A stretch of DNA of 64,000 bases, from the NCBI RefSeq assembly GCF_028283705.1, contig NZ_JAPWKD010000032.1:62001-126000 (forward strand), read 5' to 3'. Positions 52,287-61,831 of this stretch are shown one piece after another. The notes under the pieces were generated by a model. That model searched no databases and was not told the DNA's origin. It saw only the letters and a list, made by a program, of their open reading frames with translations. Every line of letters starts with the position of its first letter. Positions within the stretch are counted from its first letter, which is position 1. Position numbers and translations under genes: made by a program. This DNA is from Pantoea sp. Its GTDB lineage: Bacteria; Pseudomonadota; Gammaproteobacteria; Enterobacterales; Enterobacteriaceae.

Positions 52287-53639
52287 TTATTTATTTCGCT
52301 TCGCCAGCGGCCATGCCAGCATCAGCAGCACTATCCAGGCAAAACCGACATACAGCGACACGCGCGTATCCGGGAAGTAACCAATCAGGGCGATGATAAA
52401 GGCAAGGAACACCACTCCAACCCACGCCGTGGCACTGCCGCCAGGCAAGGCAAACTTCAGCTTACCCACTTCCTGCTGGCTAATCTTGCGGCGGAAGGCA
52501 ATCTGCGACAGCAGAATCATGATCCACACCCAGACGGTAGCAAAGGTCGCCAGGGAGGCGATCACCAGAAAGACCTTCTCCGGCATCAGGTAGTTGAGAT
52601 AGACCGCAACCAGCATGGCAAGCATCATCACCAGCACCGTGACCCACGGAATACCGCGTTCTGAGACCTTCATAAACATCTTCGGTGCATGGCCCTGCTG
52701 CGCCATGCCGTGCAGCATACGTCCGACACCAAATACATCACTGTTAATCGCAGACAGAGAAGCCGTCAGCACCACGAAGTTCAGGATTGACGCCGCTGCG
52801 GCAATGCCGAGATGCTGGAAGGTCAACACAAAAGGACTGCCAGAAGTACCGACCTGATTCCACGGGTAGATCGACATAATCACAAACAGCGTACCCACGT
52901 AGAACACCAGAATACGCCACGGCACCGAGTTGATGGCACGCGGAATCGACTTCTCCGGATCTTTCGCTTCGCCGGCGGTGATACCGATGATTTCAATCCC
53001 ACCATAGGCAAACATCACCATCTGCAACGACAGCAACATCCCTACCACGCCATGCGCAAAGAAGCCGCCATTGGTCCACAAATTATGGATACCGGTTGGC
53101 TGCCCACCGTTGCCGATGCCCCAGAAAATCATGCCAAAACCGGCAATAATCATCACGATGATGGTGGCGACTTTGAAGAAGGAGAACCAGAACTCCACTT
53201 CACCAAACACCTTCACGCTCATCAGGTTAATCGCGCCGATAATCAGCACCACGCTCAGCACCCAAATCCAGTGCGGGACCTCAGGGAACCACACCCCCAT
53301 GTAGATACCAAAAGCTGTCACGTCGGCGATCGCCACGATCAGAATCTCGAAGCAATAAGTCCAGCCGGTGATGTAACCGGCCAGCGGGCCAAGATAATCC
53401 TGCGCATAGCGCGAAAATGAACTGGCCTGCGGATTGTTGACCGACATCTCGCCCAGCGCACGCATGATGACATAAGCCACCGCGCCGCCAATGATGTACG
53501 CCAGCAACACGCTGGGACCGGCCATTTTGATGGCATCAGCCGAGCCATAAAACAGCCCGGTGCCAATCGCTGACCCCAGCGCCATAAAACGGATATGGCG
53601 CGTGCTCAGTCCGCGTTTGAGCTTATTGGTTTCTTGCAT
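52287..53639 (-). CDS. proY: Proline-specific permease ProY
   Basis: ProY is an amino-acid permease of the APC family with 12 transmembrane helices; the product has 450 residues. It is nearly identical by eye to E. coli ProY over long stretches ([39 protein letters not shown]). In enterobacteria its transport of proline is often cryptic. The start [10 protein letters not shown] has AAGGT nine bases upstream; an in-frame ATG six codons earlier is less well placed. It follows brnQ, as in E. coli. Confidence 0.94.
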   Translation of the reverse strand: MQETNKLKRGLSTRHIRFMALGSAIGTGLFYGSADAIKMAGPSVLLAYIIGGAVAYVIMRALGEMSVNNPQASSFSRYAQDYLGPLAGYITGWTYCFEILIVAIADVTAFGIYMGVWFPEVPHWIWVLSVVLIIGAINLMSVKVFGEVEFWFSFFKVATIIVMIIAGFGMIFWGIGNGGQPTGIHNLWTNGGFFAHGVVGMLLSLQMVMFAYGGIEIIGITAGEAKDPEKSIPRAINSVPWRILVFYVGTLFVIMSIYPWNQVGTSGSPFVLTFQHLGIAAAASILNFVVLTASLSAINSDVFGVGRMLHGMAQQGHAPKMFMKVSERGIPWVTVLVMMLAMLVAVYLNYLMPEKVFLVIASLATFATVWVWIMILLSQIAFRRKISQQEVGKLKFALPGGSATAWVGVVFLAFIIALIGYFPDTRVSLYVGFAWIVLLMLAWPLAKRNK

Positions 53640-53665
53640 AACAACAGTACCTTGCAAATGAAAAA

Positions 53666-53685
53666 ACCACGGGCAGGCCCGTGGT
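53666..53685 (-). terminator. Intrinsic terminator of brnQ
   Basis: A perfect 9-bp stem with a two-base loop (53666-53674 with 53677-53685) is followed on the minus strand by a run of T residues. It lies between brnQ and proY. Confidence 0.88.
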
Positions 53686-53706
53686 CGAAATTAACAGCAA
53701 TGTCGC

Positions 53707-55026
53707 TTACTGGTGAACGGCGACTTGTTCGCGTCCTTTTACGCGATCCACCACCGCCGCGATCAGCAGCATCACCAGCGAAGGCGGCAACCAGGAAAGT
53801 CCCTGATCGGCCAGCGGCAGGTGCTGACTGAATAACGGCAGCGCGTCTTTAAAACTGGTGGTTTTGATGGCATCAATAATACCGAACAGCAGGCTGACCA
53901 ACATCGCCGGAGCGATAATGCGGCTGCTTTTGTTCCACCAGCTCAGGGTGAAGCTCAGCACCACCAGCACGATGCACGGCGGATAAATGGCCGTCAGCAC
54001 CGGAATCGAAATCTGGATCAGATGGCTCAGGCCGAGGTTCGACACCACCATAGAGAACAGACCGAGGATAAAGACCAGGGCTTTATACGATAACGGCAGG
54101 TATTGCGCAAAAAATTCTGCACAGGCACAGGTCAGGCCAACAGCCGTCACCATACAGGCTACGAAGATCAGCGCAGCCAGGAAGAAGCTGCCCATGCCGC
54201 CGAAAGTCTGTTGTACATAAGCATGTAAAATCGCCGCGCCGTTGGCATTCTGATCAACAATCGCGCCGCTGTCTGAACCCAGCTTGAACAGGCAGAGATA
54301 AACCAGTGTCAGACCGACACCGGCGATGATCCCCGCCAGCATGGTGTAACGGGTCAGCAGGCGCGCATCTTCCACACCGCGTGAACGGGCAGCGTTGACG
54401 ATAACAATACCGAACACCAGCGCGCCCAGCGTATCCATGGTCAGATAGCCGTTAACAAAACCGCTGGAGAAGGCAGCACGCTGATAATCCGCCGTCGCCG
54501 GAGAGAGACCACCGGCAGGCCACAGGAGCGCGGCGATGCCCAGCACCGTCAGCGCAACAATTTTCAGCGGTGCCAGGAAATGACCCACGGTATCCAGCAA
54601 TTTGCCCGGATAGAGGGAAATGACGATCACCAGCGAGAAGTAGATCAGGCTGTAAATAAACAGCGGCAGCGCACCATCACCAGTCAGCGGGGCAATGCCC
54701 ACTTCAAAGGATACGGTTGCGGTACGCGGCGTCGCGAACAGCGGGCCAACAGCCAGATAGCACACGGTCGCCAGCAGCAGACCGGCGGCTTTGCCAATCG
54801 GCGAGCTAAGGGCATCGATACCGCCGCCCACACGCGCCAGGGCGATGACGGTCATCACCGGCAGACCTACCGCGGTAATCAGAAAACCAATAGCGGCAGT
54901 CCAGACGTGTTCGCCAGACTGAATACCTACCATCGGTGGGAAAATGATGTTTCCTGCGCCGACAAACAGGGCAAACGTCATGAAGCCCAGCGCGAGGATA
55001 TCCTTCGGGGTTAAACGATATGTCAT
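53707..55026 (-). CDS. brnQ: Branched-chain amino acid transporter BrnQ (LIV-II)
   Basis: BrnQ imports leucine, isoleucine and valine with sodium or protons. The 439-residue protein has about 12 transmembrane helices and the family N-terminus [19 protein letters not shown]. It lies upstream of proY as in E. coli, but here a MetE-like and a PstS-like gene separate it from phoR. The ribosome site is weak. Confidence 0.96.
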   Translation of the reverse strand: MTYRLTPKDILALGFMTFALFVGAGNIIFPPMVGIQSGEHVWTAAIGFLITAVGLPVMTVIALARVGGGIDALSSPIGKAAGLLLATVCYLAVGPLFATPRTATVSFEVGIAPLTGDGALPLFIYSLIYFSLVIVISLYPGKLLDTVGHFLAPLKIVALTVLGIAALLWPAGGLSPATADYQRAAFSSGFVNGYLTMDTLGALVFGIVIVNAARSRGVEDARLLTRYTMLAGIIAGVGLTLVYLCLFKLGSDSGAIVDQNANGAAILHAYVQQTFGGMGSFFLAALIFVACMVTAVGLTCACAEFFAQYLPLSYKALVFILGLFSMVVSNLGLSHLIQISIPVLTAIYPPCIVLVVLSFTLSWWNKSSRIIAPAMLVSLLFGIIDAIKTTSFKDALPLFSQHLPLADQGLSWLPPSLVMLLIAAVVDRVKGREQVAVHQ

Positions 55027-55390
55027 AAACTTCTGTACTGCCTGTAACTGATGTTGCGGTGGAAGTTGGGTTCGTGTTGTCCCCTGACCGCGCTAAAAAC
55101 AACGACTTATCAGGCAATGCCAGTGCGTTATGCTCGCCGTATACTCAAAGCGCAGGTGATTTAAACTGCTTTTCTTCTGTTCACAGAGGGATGGATTGAC
55201 AACGGGCCGTAGTAAAACGTTTATAGCGAAGAAAGGCAATACGGGATCGGAAAACCAGAAGGATATAGCACGAATCAGGTGAAAAGCAGTGAATCAGTAT
55301 AGATAAGGTCGATAACGCATCAGATGATTTGCTGAAACTTTCCACAGCGCGAGAGATATACGTGCAAAACTTGCTTTCTACATGCACAAA
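55027..55390. other. Long region upstream of brnQ
   Basis: About 360 bases between the MetE-like gene terminator and brnQ. I looked for a Leu/Ile/Val-rich leader peptide with an attenuator on the minus strand and found none. A 68-codon frame at 55181-55387 (minus) lacks a ribosome site and family resemblance. Confidence 0.4.
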
Positions 55391-55409
55391 AGGCGCGATT
55401 TACGCGCCT
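55391..55409 (-). terminator. Terminator of the MetE-like gene
   Basis: A perfect 7-bp GC stem with a five-base loop (55391-55397 with 55403-55409) is followed on the minus strand by TTTTGT. It lies 20 bases after the stop. Confidence 0.65.
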
Positions 55410-55429
55410 GTTTGCACAACTTTACAGCA

Positions 55430-56536
55430 TCACCACACCTGATTTGCGATATCGACTACGAGGCGAATTTTTTGCCACTGCTGTTCCTCGCTCAGGCTGT
55501 TGCCCTCTTCGGTGGAAGCAAAACCACACTGCGGGCTGAGACAAATCTGCTCCAGGCTGACGAATTGCGCCGCTTCCTGCAAACGCGCTTTCACCTGTGC
55601 CGGATCTTCCAGCTCACCGGTTTTAGTGGTAATCAGGCCCAGTACCACCTGTTGATGGCCCGGCTTAATAAAGCGCAGCGGCTCAAAACCGCCTGAACGC
55701 TCGTTGTCATATTCAAGGAAGAAAGCATCGATATTCACGCCACCAAACAGGATTTCAGCCACCGGCTCATAGCCGCCTTCCGAGATCCAGGTTGAACGGA
55801 AGTTACCGCGACACACATGCAGTCCCACTGTCAGATCCGCCGGTTTACCTTCCAGCGCCGTATTCAGCACCTGAGCGTAGATGTGCGCCAGTTCCTGTGG
55901 ATCTTCGCCACGCTCACGGATCTGCTGTTGCTGATCCACCGAGCACAGGTAGGCCCAGACGGTATCATCCAGTTGCAGATAACGGCAGCCCGCAGCGTAA
56001 AACGCCTTGATGGCATCTTTGTAGGTCTGCGCCAGATCGGCGAAATAGTCTTTCAGATCCGGATAGACGGCGGCATCGATCACTTTACGACCACCACGGA
56101 AGTGCAGCACGCTTGGGCTGGGGATGGTCATCTTCGGTACCGCATCACCGGCAATGCTTTGCAGGAAACGGAAATGTTCCAGCATCGGGTGATTGGGGTT
56201 AAACGCCACTTTGCCAGTCACTTTGACGCCACGCGCTTTGGTCTGCACGCCGTTGAATTGAATGCCCTGCTCGGCTTCGTAACGCTCCACGCCCAGCAGA
56301 CTGTCAAAGAAGTCAAAGTGCCACCATGCACGACGGAACTCACCATCAGTCACCACTTTCAGGCCATTAGCACGCTGCTGCTCCACGACATAGCGGATGG
56401 CCTCATCTTCTACCTGACGCAGCTGGGCGGCATCAATCTCACCCTGAGCAAACTGCTCACGCGCCTGCTTGATCGCAGCGGGGCGCAGAAAACTGCCGAC
56501 GGTATCGGCGCGGAACGGGGCGGTAACTCGTTGCAT
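55430..56536 (-). CDS. Cobalamin-independent methionine synthase-like protein (MetE C-domain type)
   Basis: The 368-residue protein matches the catalytic C-terminal domain of MetE and the stand-alone YxjG/YxjH-type proteins. Visible are the N-terminal TVGSFLRP, the LQLDDTVWAYL strand, GLHVCRGNFRS with the zinc-binding His-Cys, and LSPQCGFAST with the second zinc Cys. It probably transfers a methyl group to homocysteine, though the methyl donor of such short forms is uncertain. The ATG at 56536 is five bases after AGGAG; a GTG two codons earlier also fits. Upstream lie two MetR-type boxes, supporting a methionine role. Inserted between brnQ and phoR relative to E. coli. Confidence 0.87.
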   Translation of the reverse strand: MQRVTAPFRADTVGSFLRPAAIKQAREQFAQGEIDAAQLRQVEDEAIRYVVEQQRANGLKVVTDGEFRRAWWHFDFFDSLLGVERYEAEQGIQFNGVQTKARGVKVTGKVAFNPNHPMLEHFRFLQSIAGDAVPKMTIPSPSVLHFRGGRKVIDAAVYPDLKDYFADLAQTYKDAIKAFYAAGCRYLQLDDTVWAYLCSVDQQQQIRERGEDPQELAHIYAQVLNTALEGKPADLTVGLHVCRGNFRSTWISEGGYEPVAEILFGGVNIDAFFLEYDNERSGGFEPLRFIKPGHQQVVLGLITTKTGELEDPAQVKARLQEAAQFVSLEQICLSPQCGFASTEEGNSLSEEQQWQKIRLVVDIANQVW

Positions 56537-56601
56537 GATCACTCCTGGCTAAAGCCGTAAACGCATGGTTGCGTCAGGTAATAATTTCGTCTGGTTATTT
56601 T

Positions 56602-56619
56602 TAGCCATCTGGATGGCTA
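56602..56619. promoter_or_regulatory. Palindromic operator candidate upstream of the MetE-like gene
   Basis: TAGCCATC and GATGGCTA form a perfect inverted repeat with a two-base spacer, 66 bases upstream of the ATG. Read as 8-mers from 56603 to 56626 it gives three tandem units that partly match the MetJ box AGACGTCT (6, 5 and 5 of 8). The binding protein is unknown. Confidence 0.4.
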
Positions 56620-56660
56620 TATGGCTAAAGAGAGTGACATGCTAAGGGAAATTGGGCAAA

Positions 56661-56693
56661 CGAAGAAAATTCAGGTGACATGAAGAAAATTCA
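56661..56693. promoter_or_regulatory. Tandem MetR-type boxes
   Basis: TGAAGAAAATTCA at 56681-56693 is a perfect match to the LysR-type MetR box TGAAnnnnnTTCA, and CGAAGAAAATTCA at 56661-56673 matches with one change. The two are exactly 20 bp apart (two helix turns) and lie 125-157 bases upstream of the MetE-like gene. Confidence 0.6.
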
Positions 56694-56711
56694 TGTTGGG
56701 ATGCTCGTTCT

Positions 56712-57638
56712 TCAATTCCCCTCAATGGCTGCCCGCGCCAGCGCCATCTGGCTATCTGACAGCGGCAGGTAGCCTGCCTCACTGACGCGGCGCTGCCCCT
56801 GTGGCGACAATACCTGGTGCAGAAATGCAGATACCAGCGGTGCCAAAGGTTTACCGGGCGCTTTGTTGACGTAGATATAAAGAGGACGTGACCACGGATA
56901 GCGACCGCTGCGGATAGACTCTGCATCAGGCATCACGCTGTCGCCACTGGCGGTCACCACCGGTAAGGTTTTTACCCCACTCAGATGAAAACCAAAGCTG
57001 GCATAGCCGATACTGTTGGGCGTCGCCGCCACGGCCTGCACCACAGCTGCGGAACCGGGAAATTCGGATACATCGGCACGGAAATCACCTTTGCACAGCA
57101 CCTGCTGCTTGAAGAAACCCCAGGTGCCGGAAGCTGAGTTGCGCCCATAACGCTCGATGCTGCGCGTTTCCCAGCCGGGAAGGGTCAGCCCCACATCGCC
57201 CCAGCGCTGTACGGCGTGGGGTGCACCGCATAAACGCGTCACCGAAAACAGCGCATCAAGTTGCTGCGGTTCGATGCGCGTCAGCGGGTTGTCCTGATTC
57301 ACCACCACCACCAGCGCATCCATCGCCACCGGCACTGCCAGCGGCGGGTAGCCGTAGCGGGTAGTAAACAGCTGGCGCTCGTCTGCCTGCATTGGCCGGC
57401 TCATCGGACCGAGTTGCGCCGCTCCGGCAGCCAGCGCCGTGGGAGCGGTTGATGAGCCCGCCGCCTGTACCTGCACATTCACACCAGGCGACTGGCGGCT
57501 GAAATCCTCACCCCACAGCGTCATCAGATAACCGAGGGTATCGGAACCCACACTACTCAGATTGCCAGCCAGCATGGTTTGTTGCCCCTGTGCCAGGACA
57601 GAGAACGACAGCAAAATGAACAGCAGCAACGATTTCAT
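56712..57638 (-). CDS. PstS-like phosphate substrate-binding protein
   Basis: The 308-residue protein has a signal peptide (about 1-18) and a periplasmic binding-protein fold of the PstS (PBP-like 2) class, with phosphate-loop-like stretches VGSDTLGY, AAGSSTAPTAL and NSASGTWGFF. It begins 18 bases after the phoR stop, so phoB-phoR and this gene are likely one transcript induced by phosphate limitation. No permease or ATPase genes accompany it; it may serve the main Pst transporter encoded elsewhere or act in sensing. Absent from this place in E. coli. Confidence 0.85.
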   Translation of the reverse strand: MKSLLLFILLSFSVLAQGQQTMLAGNLSSVGSDTLGYLMTLWGEDFSRQSPGVNVQVQAAGSSTAPTALAAGAAQLGPMSRPMQADERQLFTTRYGYPPLAVPVAMDALVVVVNQDNPLTRIEPQQLDALFSVTRLCGAPHAVQRWGDVGLTLPGWETRSIERYGRNSASGTWGFFKQQVLCKGDFRADVSEFPGSAAVVQAVAATPNSIGYASFGFHLSGVKTLPVVTASGDSVMPDAESIRSGRYPWSRPLYIYVNKAPGKPLAPLVSAFLHQVLSPQGQRRVSEAGYLPLSDSQMALARAAIEGN

Positions 57639-57656
57639 GCGGGATTTCCGTGACAG

Positions 57657-58970
57657 TTATTGCGCCACATTCTCCCGTATCCCACTGGCGACAATCAACC
57701 TTGGCGGCAGGATAAAGCTGAAGCTCGTCTCCTGATGCGGCACACTGCTGATCTCAAGCCGCGTATTGTGGTGGCCGAGAGCATGTTTCACGATCGCCAG
57801 TCCCAGTCCGCTTCCCCCGGTGGCGCGTGAACGTGCTTTATCCACCCGATAAAAACGTTCGGTGAGACGGGGCAGATGTTCAGCACTGATACCCGGCCCG
57901 TTATCGCACACCTTAAACTCCGCGCCCTGCTTACTCCGCAGCCAGCTGATATCAATCCGCGTACCTTCCGGCGTATGGTTCACCGCGTTGTACACCAGAT
58001 TGGAGATTGCGCTACGTAGTTGCTCATCATTGCCGAGCACTTTGAGGTGCGGGTCAGTGTGGAAGTGAATCTCGTGTCGTCCCTGGCTGAGGGTTTCCGC
58101 CTCACGCTGCAACAGCAGCAGCATGGTTGGCACATCAACGGTCTCTTTCAGATCAATGGCGGGAGCGGCCTCAATGCGCGAAAGCGTCAGCAGTTGTTTC
58201 ACCAGGCTATCCATACGCCGGGTTTGCTCCTGCATGGTTTGCAACGCTTTATTGCGCGAACGTTCGTTCATTACCGAATCGTTCATCATTTCAAGGTAGC
58301 CCTGCAACACAGTGAGCGGCGTGCGCAGTTCATGGCTAACGTTGGCAAAGAAGCTACGTCGTGCGCCTTCCAGCTGGTGCATTTGCGTGACATCGCGCGC
58401 CACCATCAGCCACTGTCCTTCGCTGTAAGGCATCACGCGAAACTCCATATGATGCTGATTATTCAGCACCAGTGTCAGGGGCTTGTTGAAATCACGCTGG
58501 CGAATATAGCGGGAGAACTCAGGATAACGCAGCAGGTTGAGGATGTTCTGGCCGTTATCTTCCGGCCAGCGGAGACCGAGATGCTGCTGTGCCAGACCAT
58601 TACACCAGAAAATAGCCCCCTCTTCCGTGGTCAGCACCACCGCATCCGGCAGCGATTCTGCACCACTGCGAAAACGCTTGATCAGATTGCCTAACTCGCG
58701 GCGGCGGCGGCGGTTACGCAACTGCATTTGATACAGGCCGTAAAACAACGGTTCCCAGCTGGCACGCCCGCCGGGTGGCGTCATGGATCGATCAACCCAC
58801 AGCCAGTGCGACAGCCGCATCAGGTTCCAGAAATGCCATAACAGCACACCCAGTACCGAAGCCAGCAGCAGCCAGGGAAGATAACCAAACAGCAAACCGA
58901 GAATCAGCGCCGGCAGACAAACCAGCACCAGCTCGGTTAATAATCTCTTCCAGGAGAGTCGTTCCAGCAC
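57657..58970 (-). CDS. phoR: Phosphate regulon sensor histidine kinase PhoR
   Basis: PhoR is the membrane sensor kinase of the phosphate regulon. The 437-residue protein has two N-terminal hydrophobic segments (about 10-55), a charged linker and PAS domain (about 95-200), the H-box [13 protein letters not shown] with phospho-acceptor His213, and the ATPase N, G1 and G2 boxes ([17 protein letters not shown]). It starts with GTG, like E. coli, and lies 14 bases after phoB. Confidence 0.98.
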   Translation of the reverse strand: MLERLSWKRLLTELVLVCLPALILGLLFGYLPWLLLASVLGVLLWHFWNLMRLSHWLWVDRSMTPPGGRASWEPLFYGLYQMQLRNRRRRRELGNLIKRFRSGAESLPDAVVLTTEEGAIFWCNGLAQQHLGLRWPEDNGQNILNLLRYPEFSRYIRQRDFNKPLTLVLNNQHHMEFRVMPYSEGQWLMVARDVTQMHQLEGARRSFFANVSHELRTPLTVLQGYLEMMNDSVMNERSRNKALQTMQEQTRRMDSLVKQLLTLSRIEAAPAIDLKETVDVPTMLLLLQREAETLSQGRHEIHFHTDPHLKVLGNDEQLRSAISNLVYNAVNHTPEGTRIDISWLRSKQGAEFKVCDNGPGISAEHLPRLTERFYRVDKARSRATGGSGLGLAIVKHALGHHNTRLEISSVPHQETSFSFILPPRLIVASGIRENVAQ

Positions 58971-58984
58971 GGTATAAACTCCGT

Positions 58985-59674
58985 TTAGTAGCGGGCAGAG
59001 AAACGATACCCTGTTCCGCGTACGGTTTGTACCATGCGGTCGTGGCCGGAGACCTCCAGCGCTTTACGTAAACGACGGATATGTACATCGACAGTACGAT
59101 CTTCGACATACACATTGGTGCCCCAGACATGGTTCAGCAGCTGTTCGCGGCTGTAAACGCGTTCCGGGTGCGTCATAAAGAAGTGCAGCAGTTTATACTC
59201 GGTCGGCCCCATCTCCAGCGGCGTGGTCTCTGACATCACACGATGCGATGATGGGTCGAGGCTCAGCCCCTGCATCTCAATCACTTCTTCCACTGCCATC
59301 GGTGAAATACGGCGCATCACCGCTTTGATACGGGCCATCAGTTCTTTGGGGGAGAAAGGTTTGGTGATGTAATCATCCGCGCCCACTTCCAGACCACGTA
59401 CGCGATCTTCCTCTTCACCACGCGCTGTCAGCATCATCACCGGGATATCCCGCGTCATGGCTTCACGCTTCAGGTGTTTGATAAACTGGATACCGCTACC
59501 ACCGGGTAACATCCAGTCCAGCAAAATCAAATCTGGCCAGGGTTCAATCAGCTTCCCTACTGCGCTGTCATAATCTTCCGCCTCAATCGGCTGGTAATCG
59601 TTCTGTTCCAGCACGAAACATAACATTTCACGGATGGGAGCTTCGTCTTCCACAACCAAAATGCGCTTAGCCAT
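58985..59674 (-). CDS. phoB: Phosphate regulon response regulator PhoB
   Basis: PhoB activates phosphate-starvation genes by binding Pho boxes. The 229-residue protein equals E. coli in length: receiver domain with Glu9, Asp10 and phospho-acceptor Asp53 ([10 protein letters not shown]), and a C-terminal winged helix (about 130-229; [20 protein letters not shown]). The start was placed at [11 protein letters not shown], eight bases or so after GCAGGAG. A Pho box upstream indicates autoregulation. Confidence 0.98.
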   Translation of the reverse strand: MAKRILVVEDEAPIREMLCFVLEQNDYQPIEAEDYDSAVGKLIEPWPDLILLDWMLPGGSGIQFIKHLKREAMTRDIPVMMLTARGEEEDRVRGLEVGADDYITKPFSPKELMARIKAVMRRISPMAVEEVIEMQGLSLDPSSHRVMSETTPLEMGPTEYKLLHFFMTHPERVYSREQLLNHVWGTNVYVEDRTVDVHIRRLRKALEVSGHDRMVQTVRGTGYRFSARY

Positions 59675-59720
59675 TATTACTCCTGCTGATATGACGGCTG
59701 TCACTGAGATTTGCGGCGTC

Positions 59721-59752
59721 ATTATGCGTCAGTTTTATGACACTTTTATGAA
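59721..59752 (-). promoter_or_regulatory. Pho box and promoter of phoB
   Basis: The minus strand reads TTCATAAAAGTGTCATAAAA and on into CTGACG (59752 down to 59727), direct repeats of the CTGTCATA-type PhoB site with an 11-bp period. CATAAT at 59721-59726 is the -10. The layout is almost base for base that of the E. coli phoB promoter, where the Pho box replaces the -35. Confidence 0.85.
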
Positions 59753-59868
59753 AAAACCAACGGGTGGTCTGGAGTATAAAAACAGAAATGTGACAGCAGA
59801 AACAGGATTTTTGGCGGGTAGCATACGAATATGCTTCTCAGGTAACTATTAAGAAAAAATGATTTTTC

Positions 59869-59899
59869 CCGGGCCGGGAAGCTAACCTTCCCGACCCGG
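59869..59899 (-). terminator. Terminator after the unknown gene pair
   Basis: A 13-base GC-rich stem with one mismatch (59869-59881 with 59887-59899) follows the second unknown gene. The T-run on the minus strand starts about a dozen bases later, so the fit is imperfect. It separates the pair from the phoB promoter. Confidence 0.6.
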
Positions 59900-59926
59900 C
59901 AGACAGCGTAGCGTATCGGCGGCGGT

Positions 59927-60700
59927 TTAGCTGCTTATTTCCTTCATCTGCGCCTTCATTTCAGCAAACTCCTCTCCTTTCAGCAAATCATCCCGCAGAT
60001 TCAGGAAAGCCCGTAGCTTCATATTGTTGGCAAATTCCGGCGCGTTTTCCGACAGCGCCCAGGCATCATTCATACCAGCAAAGGACGCCGACGTGGTGGC
60101 TTTTTCAACCACATTTCCTTTGTTGTAAGCGGCGAGAATCACCTGAAAGAAGGTTGCCATAAACTTTCTCACATCACTGGGCCGGAATCCGTGGAGATAA
60201 AACATATGCGCACGTTCAAAAATAACCGGTCCTCCTCCTCGTAGTTCTAATTTTGCCGTGATCATTTTTCCCTTCACTGGTGAAAAAGGGGAATTTTCAA
60301 ACGGCAAAGTATTTATCCCCGAAAAAAAACTAAGCTGTTGCCTTAAACAGGTGAAGTAATCCCGGCTGCTTAATTTTCGCGTAGACGGGACCTGTTCAGC
60401 AGGAATAATAAAAACGCTACCGGCGGGAATTTTCACCTGGCCATGAGAACAGATATCATGCTCGCGACTTTTATCGTAGAGCGCAAAGAGAAATTGATTG
60501 AACTGCTCCGTCGTTATGCCATTGTCCTCCAGCATGTGGGAAAGTGATGCTCCTTCTTTGATACTCTGGTCACTACCAGTTTGCATCCCTGCTTCTGCAT
60601 TGCTAATACTACTGATATTATCAACCACCTGTGCCGCAGAGGCTTTATCGTCCCGTGATAATTTAGCCTCTGGTATTGGGATATTATTAATAGCAAACAT
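59927..60700 (-). CDS. Unknown protein, paralogue of the upstream neighbour (gene B)
   Basis: I do not recognise this 257-residue protein. GAGGG lies six bases before the ATG. No signal peptide or membrane helix is visible. The N-terminal 50 residues are polar and Ser/Ala/Asn-rich; the C-terminal half is probably helical. It is plainly related to the gene 35 bases upstream: both share an RAHxFYLxxFRPxDVxxF block (here about 165-182), a following FFxxIxxA helix, and a closing RDxLLxxxxFxxxKAQM block (about 236-252). It is cotranscribed with that gene. The AT-rich stretches and absence from the E. coli phoB-sbcD junction suggest acquisition. Secreted effector, toxin-like or defence roles are all open. 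Confidence 0.7.
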   Translation of the reverse strand: MFAINNIPIPEAKLSRDDKASAAQVVDNISSISNAEAGMQTGSDQSIKEGASLSHMLEDNGITTEQFNQFLFALYDKSREHDICSHGQVKIPAGSVFIIPAEQVPSTRKLSSRDYFTCLRQQLSFFSGINTLPFENSPFSPVKGKMITAKLELRGGGPVIFERAHMFYLHGFRPSDVRKFMATFFQVILAAYNKGNVVEKATTSASFAGMNDAWALSENAPEFANNMKLRAFLNLRDDLLKGEEFAEMKAQMKEISS

Positions 60701-60735
60701 ATTGATCCCTCATTCTCAAAATTATTGTCCGTTTT

Positions 60736-61653
60736 TTACCTGGGTACGGCGTCAGGTAAATGTTGCGGTGCAGGATGGTCATTTAACTCCATCTGGCTCA
60801 ATAATTGTTCCATCTCCTCGCAGGATTTCGCTTTTTCCGCCATCTGTGCTTTCAGCGCAGAGAACTTATCCGTTGCCAGCAGCTGATCACGCATGCTGAT
60901 AAACTCATCCTGCGTTATATCACCCGCAAATACCGGTGGGACGTCCGCCTGGTCCCAGTAATAATTCATACTCATCAGGGTAGTTATGGCTATGGCTTCA
61001 TCATGGGTTGTGACTTTCTGGCTGGCGGAAATAATGGCATCGAAAAAATCACGCAGGAAAGCGCTCACATCTTTTGGTCGGAAGGCATCAAGATAAAAGA
61101 AATGCGCGCGAGCATTCCCGGGTTCGGCACCCTCAACATAGGGAATTGATATTGTTGTCATTACCCCGTAGTTCGGCAGGCAATTTTCAGCGCGATAATT
61201 AAAATCGGGGTTCAGCACCATCGCTAAAAAATCTTCCCGCAACGAGGCTAAATAGGTCGGAGAGGGGCCAACAACAGGAGGGTGGGCGATAAATACCCAA
61301 CCTGGAGCGCGGTTATAAACCACCGCATCATCGTCTACAGTTCTTCCTCTGGTAGTAATAAACGTTGCGAAAAGCTCAGCAGTATCACCCGCAGGAACGA
61401 CATCGGCCCCAAAAGGCAGTAAGGACGATGTTCTTCCCGTCGCCCTGCCGTAAATCAGTTTTTCATACTCTTCTGGCCCCATCGTGACGGGCGCTTCTGT
61501 GTCGTATTGAGAGGTCGCAGACCCCATACGCTGTGCTGAATTCGCCACCACGACAATATTATCCCCAGCCGCAGAAGCTAAAGCATGGCTATCGGGTGCT
61601 GAACGCATGGCGGAGGTGGAGGTTACAGATTCGCTACGGTTAACAGGAAACAT
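60736..61653 (-). CDS. Unknown protein, paralogue of the downstream neighbour (gene A)
   Basis: I do not recognise this 305-residue protein. It has an excellent AAGGAG ribosome site. The first 50 residues are rich in Ser, Thr, Ala and Asn and low in charge and hydrophobic runs, a composition also seen in type III secreted effectors, but no Hrp box was found upstream. The centre and C-terminus align with gene B: GWVFI versus GSVFI, RAHFFYLDAFRPKDV versus RAHMFYLHGFRPSDV, and RDQLLATDKFSALKAQM versus RDDLLKGEEFAEMKAQM. The tail adds about 30 residues (EEMEQLLSQMELND). First gene of the pair, divergent from sbcD across 178 bases. Confidence 0.7.
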   Translation of the reverse strand: MFPVNRSESVTSTSAMRSAPDSHALASAAGDNIVVVANSAQRMGSATSQYDTEAPVTMGPEEYEKLIYGRATGRTSSLLPFGADVVPAGDTAELFATFITTRGRTVDDDAVVYNRAPGWVFIAHPPVVGPSPTYLASLREDFLAMVLNPDFNYRAENCLPNYGVMTTISIPYVEGAEPGNARAHFFYLDAFRPKDVSAFLRDFFDAIISASQKVTTHDEAIAITTLMSMNYYWDQADVPPVFAGDITQDEFISMRDQLLATDKFSALKAQMAEKAKSCEEMEQLLSQMELNDHPAPQHLPDAVPR

Positions 61654-61794
61654 ATTTATCTCCTTACGTTATCAGTGAGCCTTTATTTAACCTCTGATAT
61701 TTTTCCGCGCTGAATAGTTAACTTCTGAGGAATTGATGATTTTTCCGGCGCATTTGTTCGGCTAATACGCATGTCAGTGGCAGTCCCATCCGTA

Positions 61795-61800
61795 TATAAT
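61795..61800 (+). promoter_or_regulatory. Putative -10 element of sbcDC
   Basis: A perfect TATAAT lies 31 bases before the sbcD ATG; a weak -35 (ATGTCA, 61771-61776) stands 18 bases upstream of it. Confidence 0.45.
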
Positions 61801-61831
61801 CGCCCAACGCGAAATCTGGCAGGGAGCATCC

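Noticed and set aside
55181-55387. 68-codon minus-strand frame upstream of brnQ as a leader peptide
   Set aside because: No ribosome site, no Leu/Ile/Val run suited to attenuation, and no paired terminator/antiterminator hairpins.
55391-55409. Another copy of the palindromic extragenic repeat
   Set aside because: It shares GGCGCGATTTA but lacks the ATTTATC centre and the outer arms; its position and T tract fit a terminator.
61654-61831. Hrp box upstream of the unknown gene pair
   Set aside because: I searched the minus strand for GGAACC followed by CCAC and found neither, so there is no direct evidence for type III secretion control.
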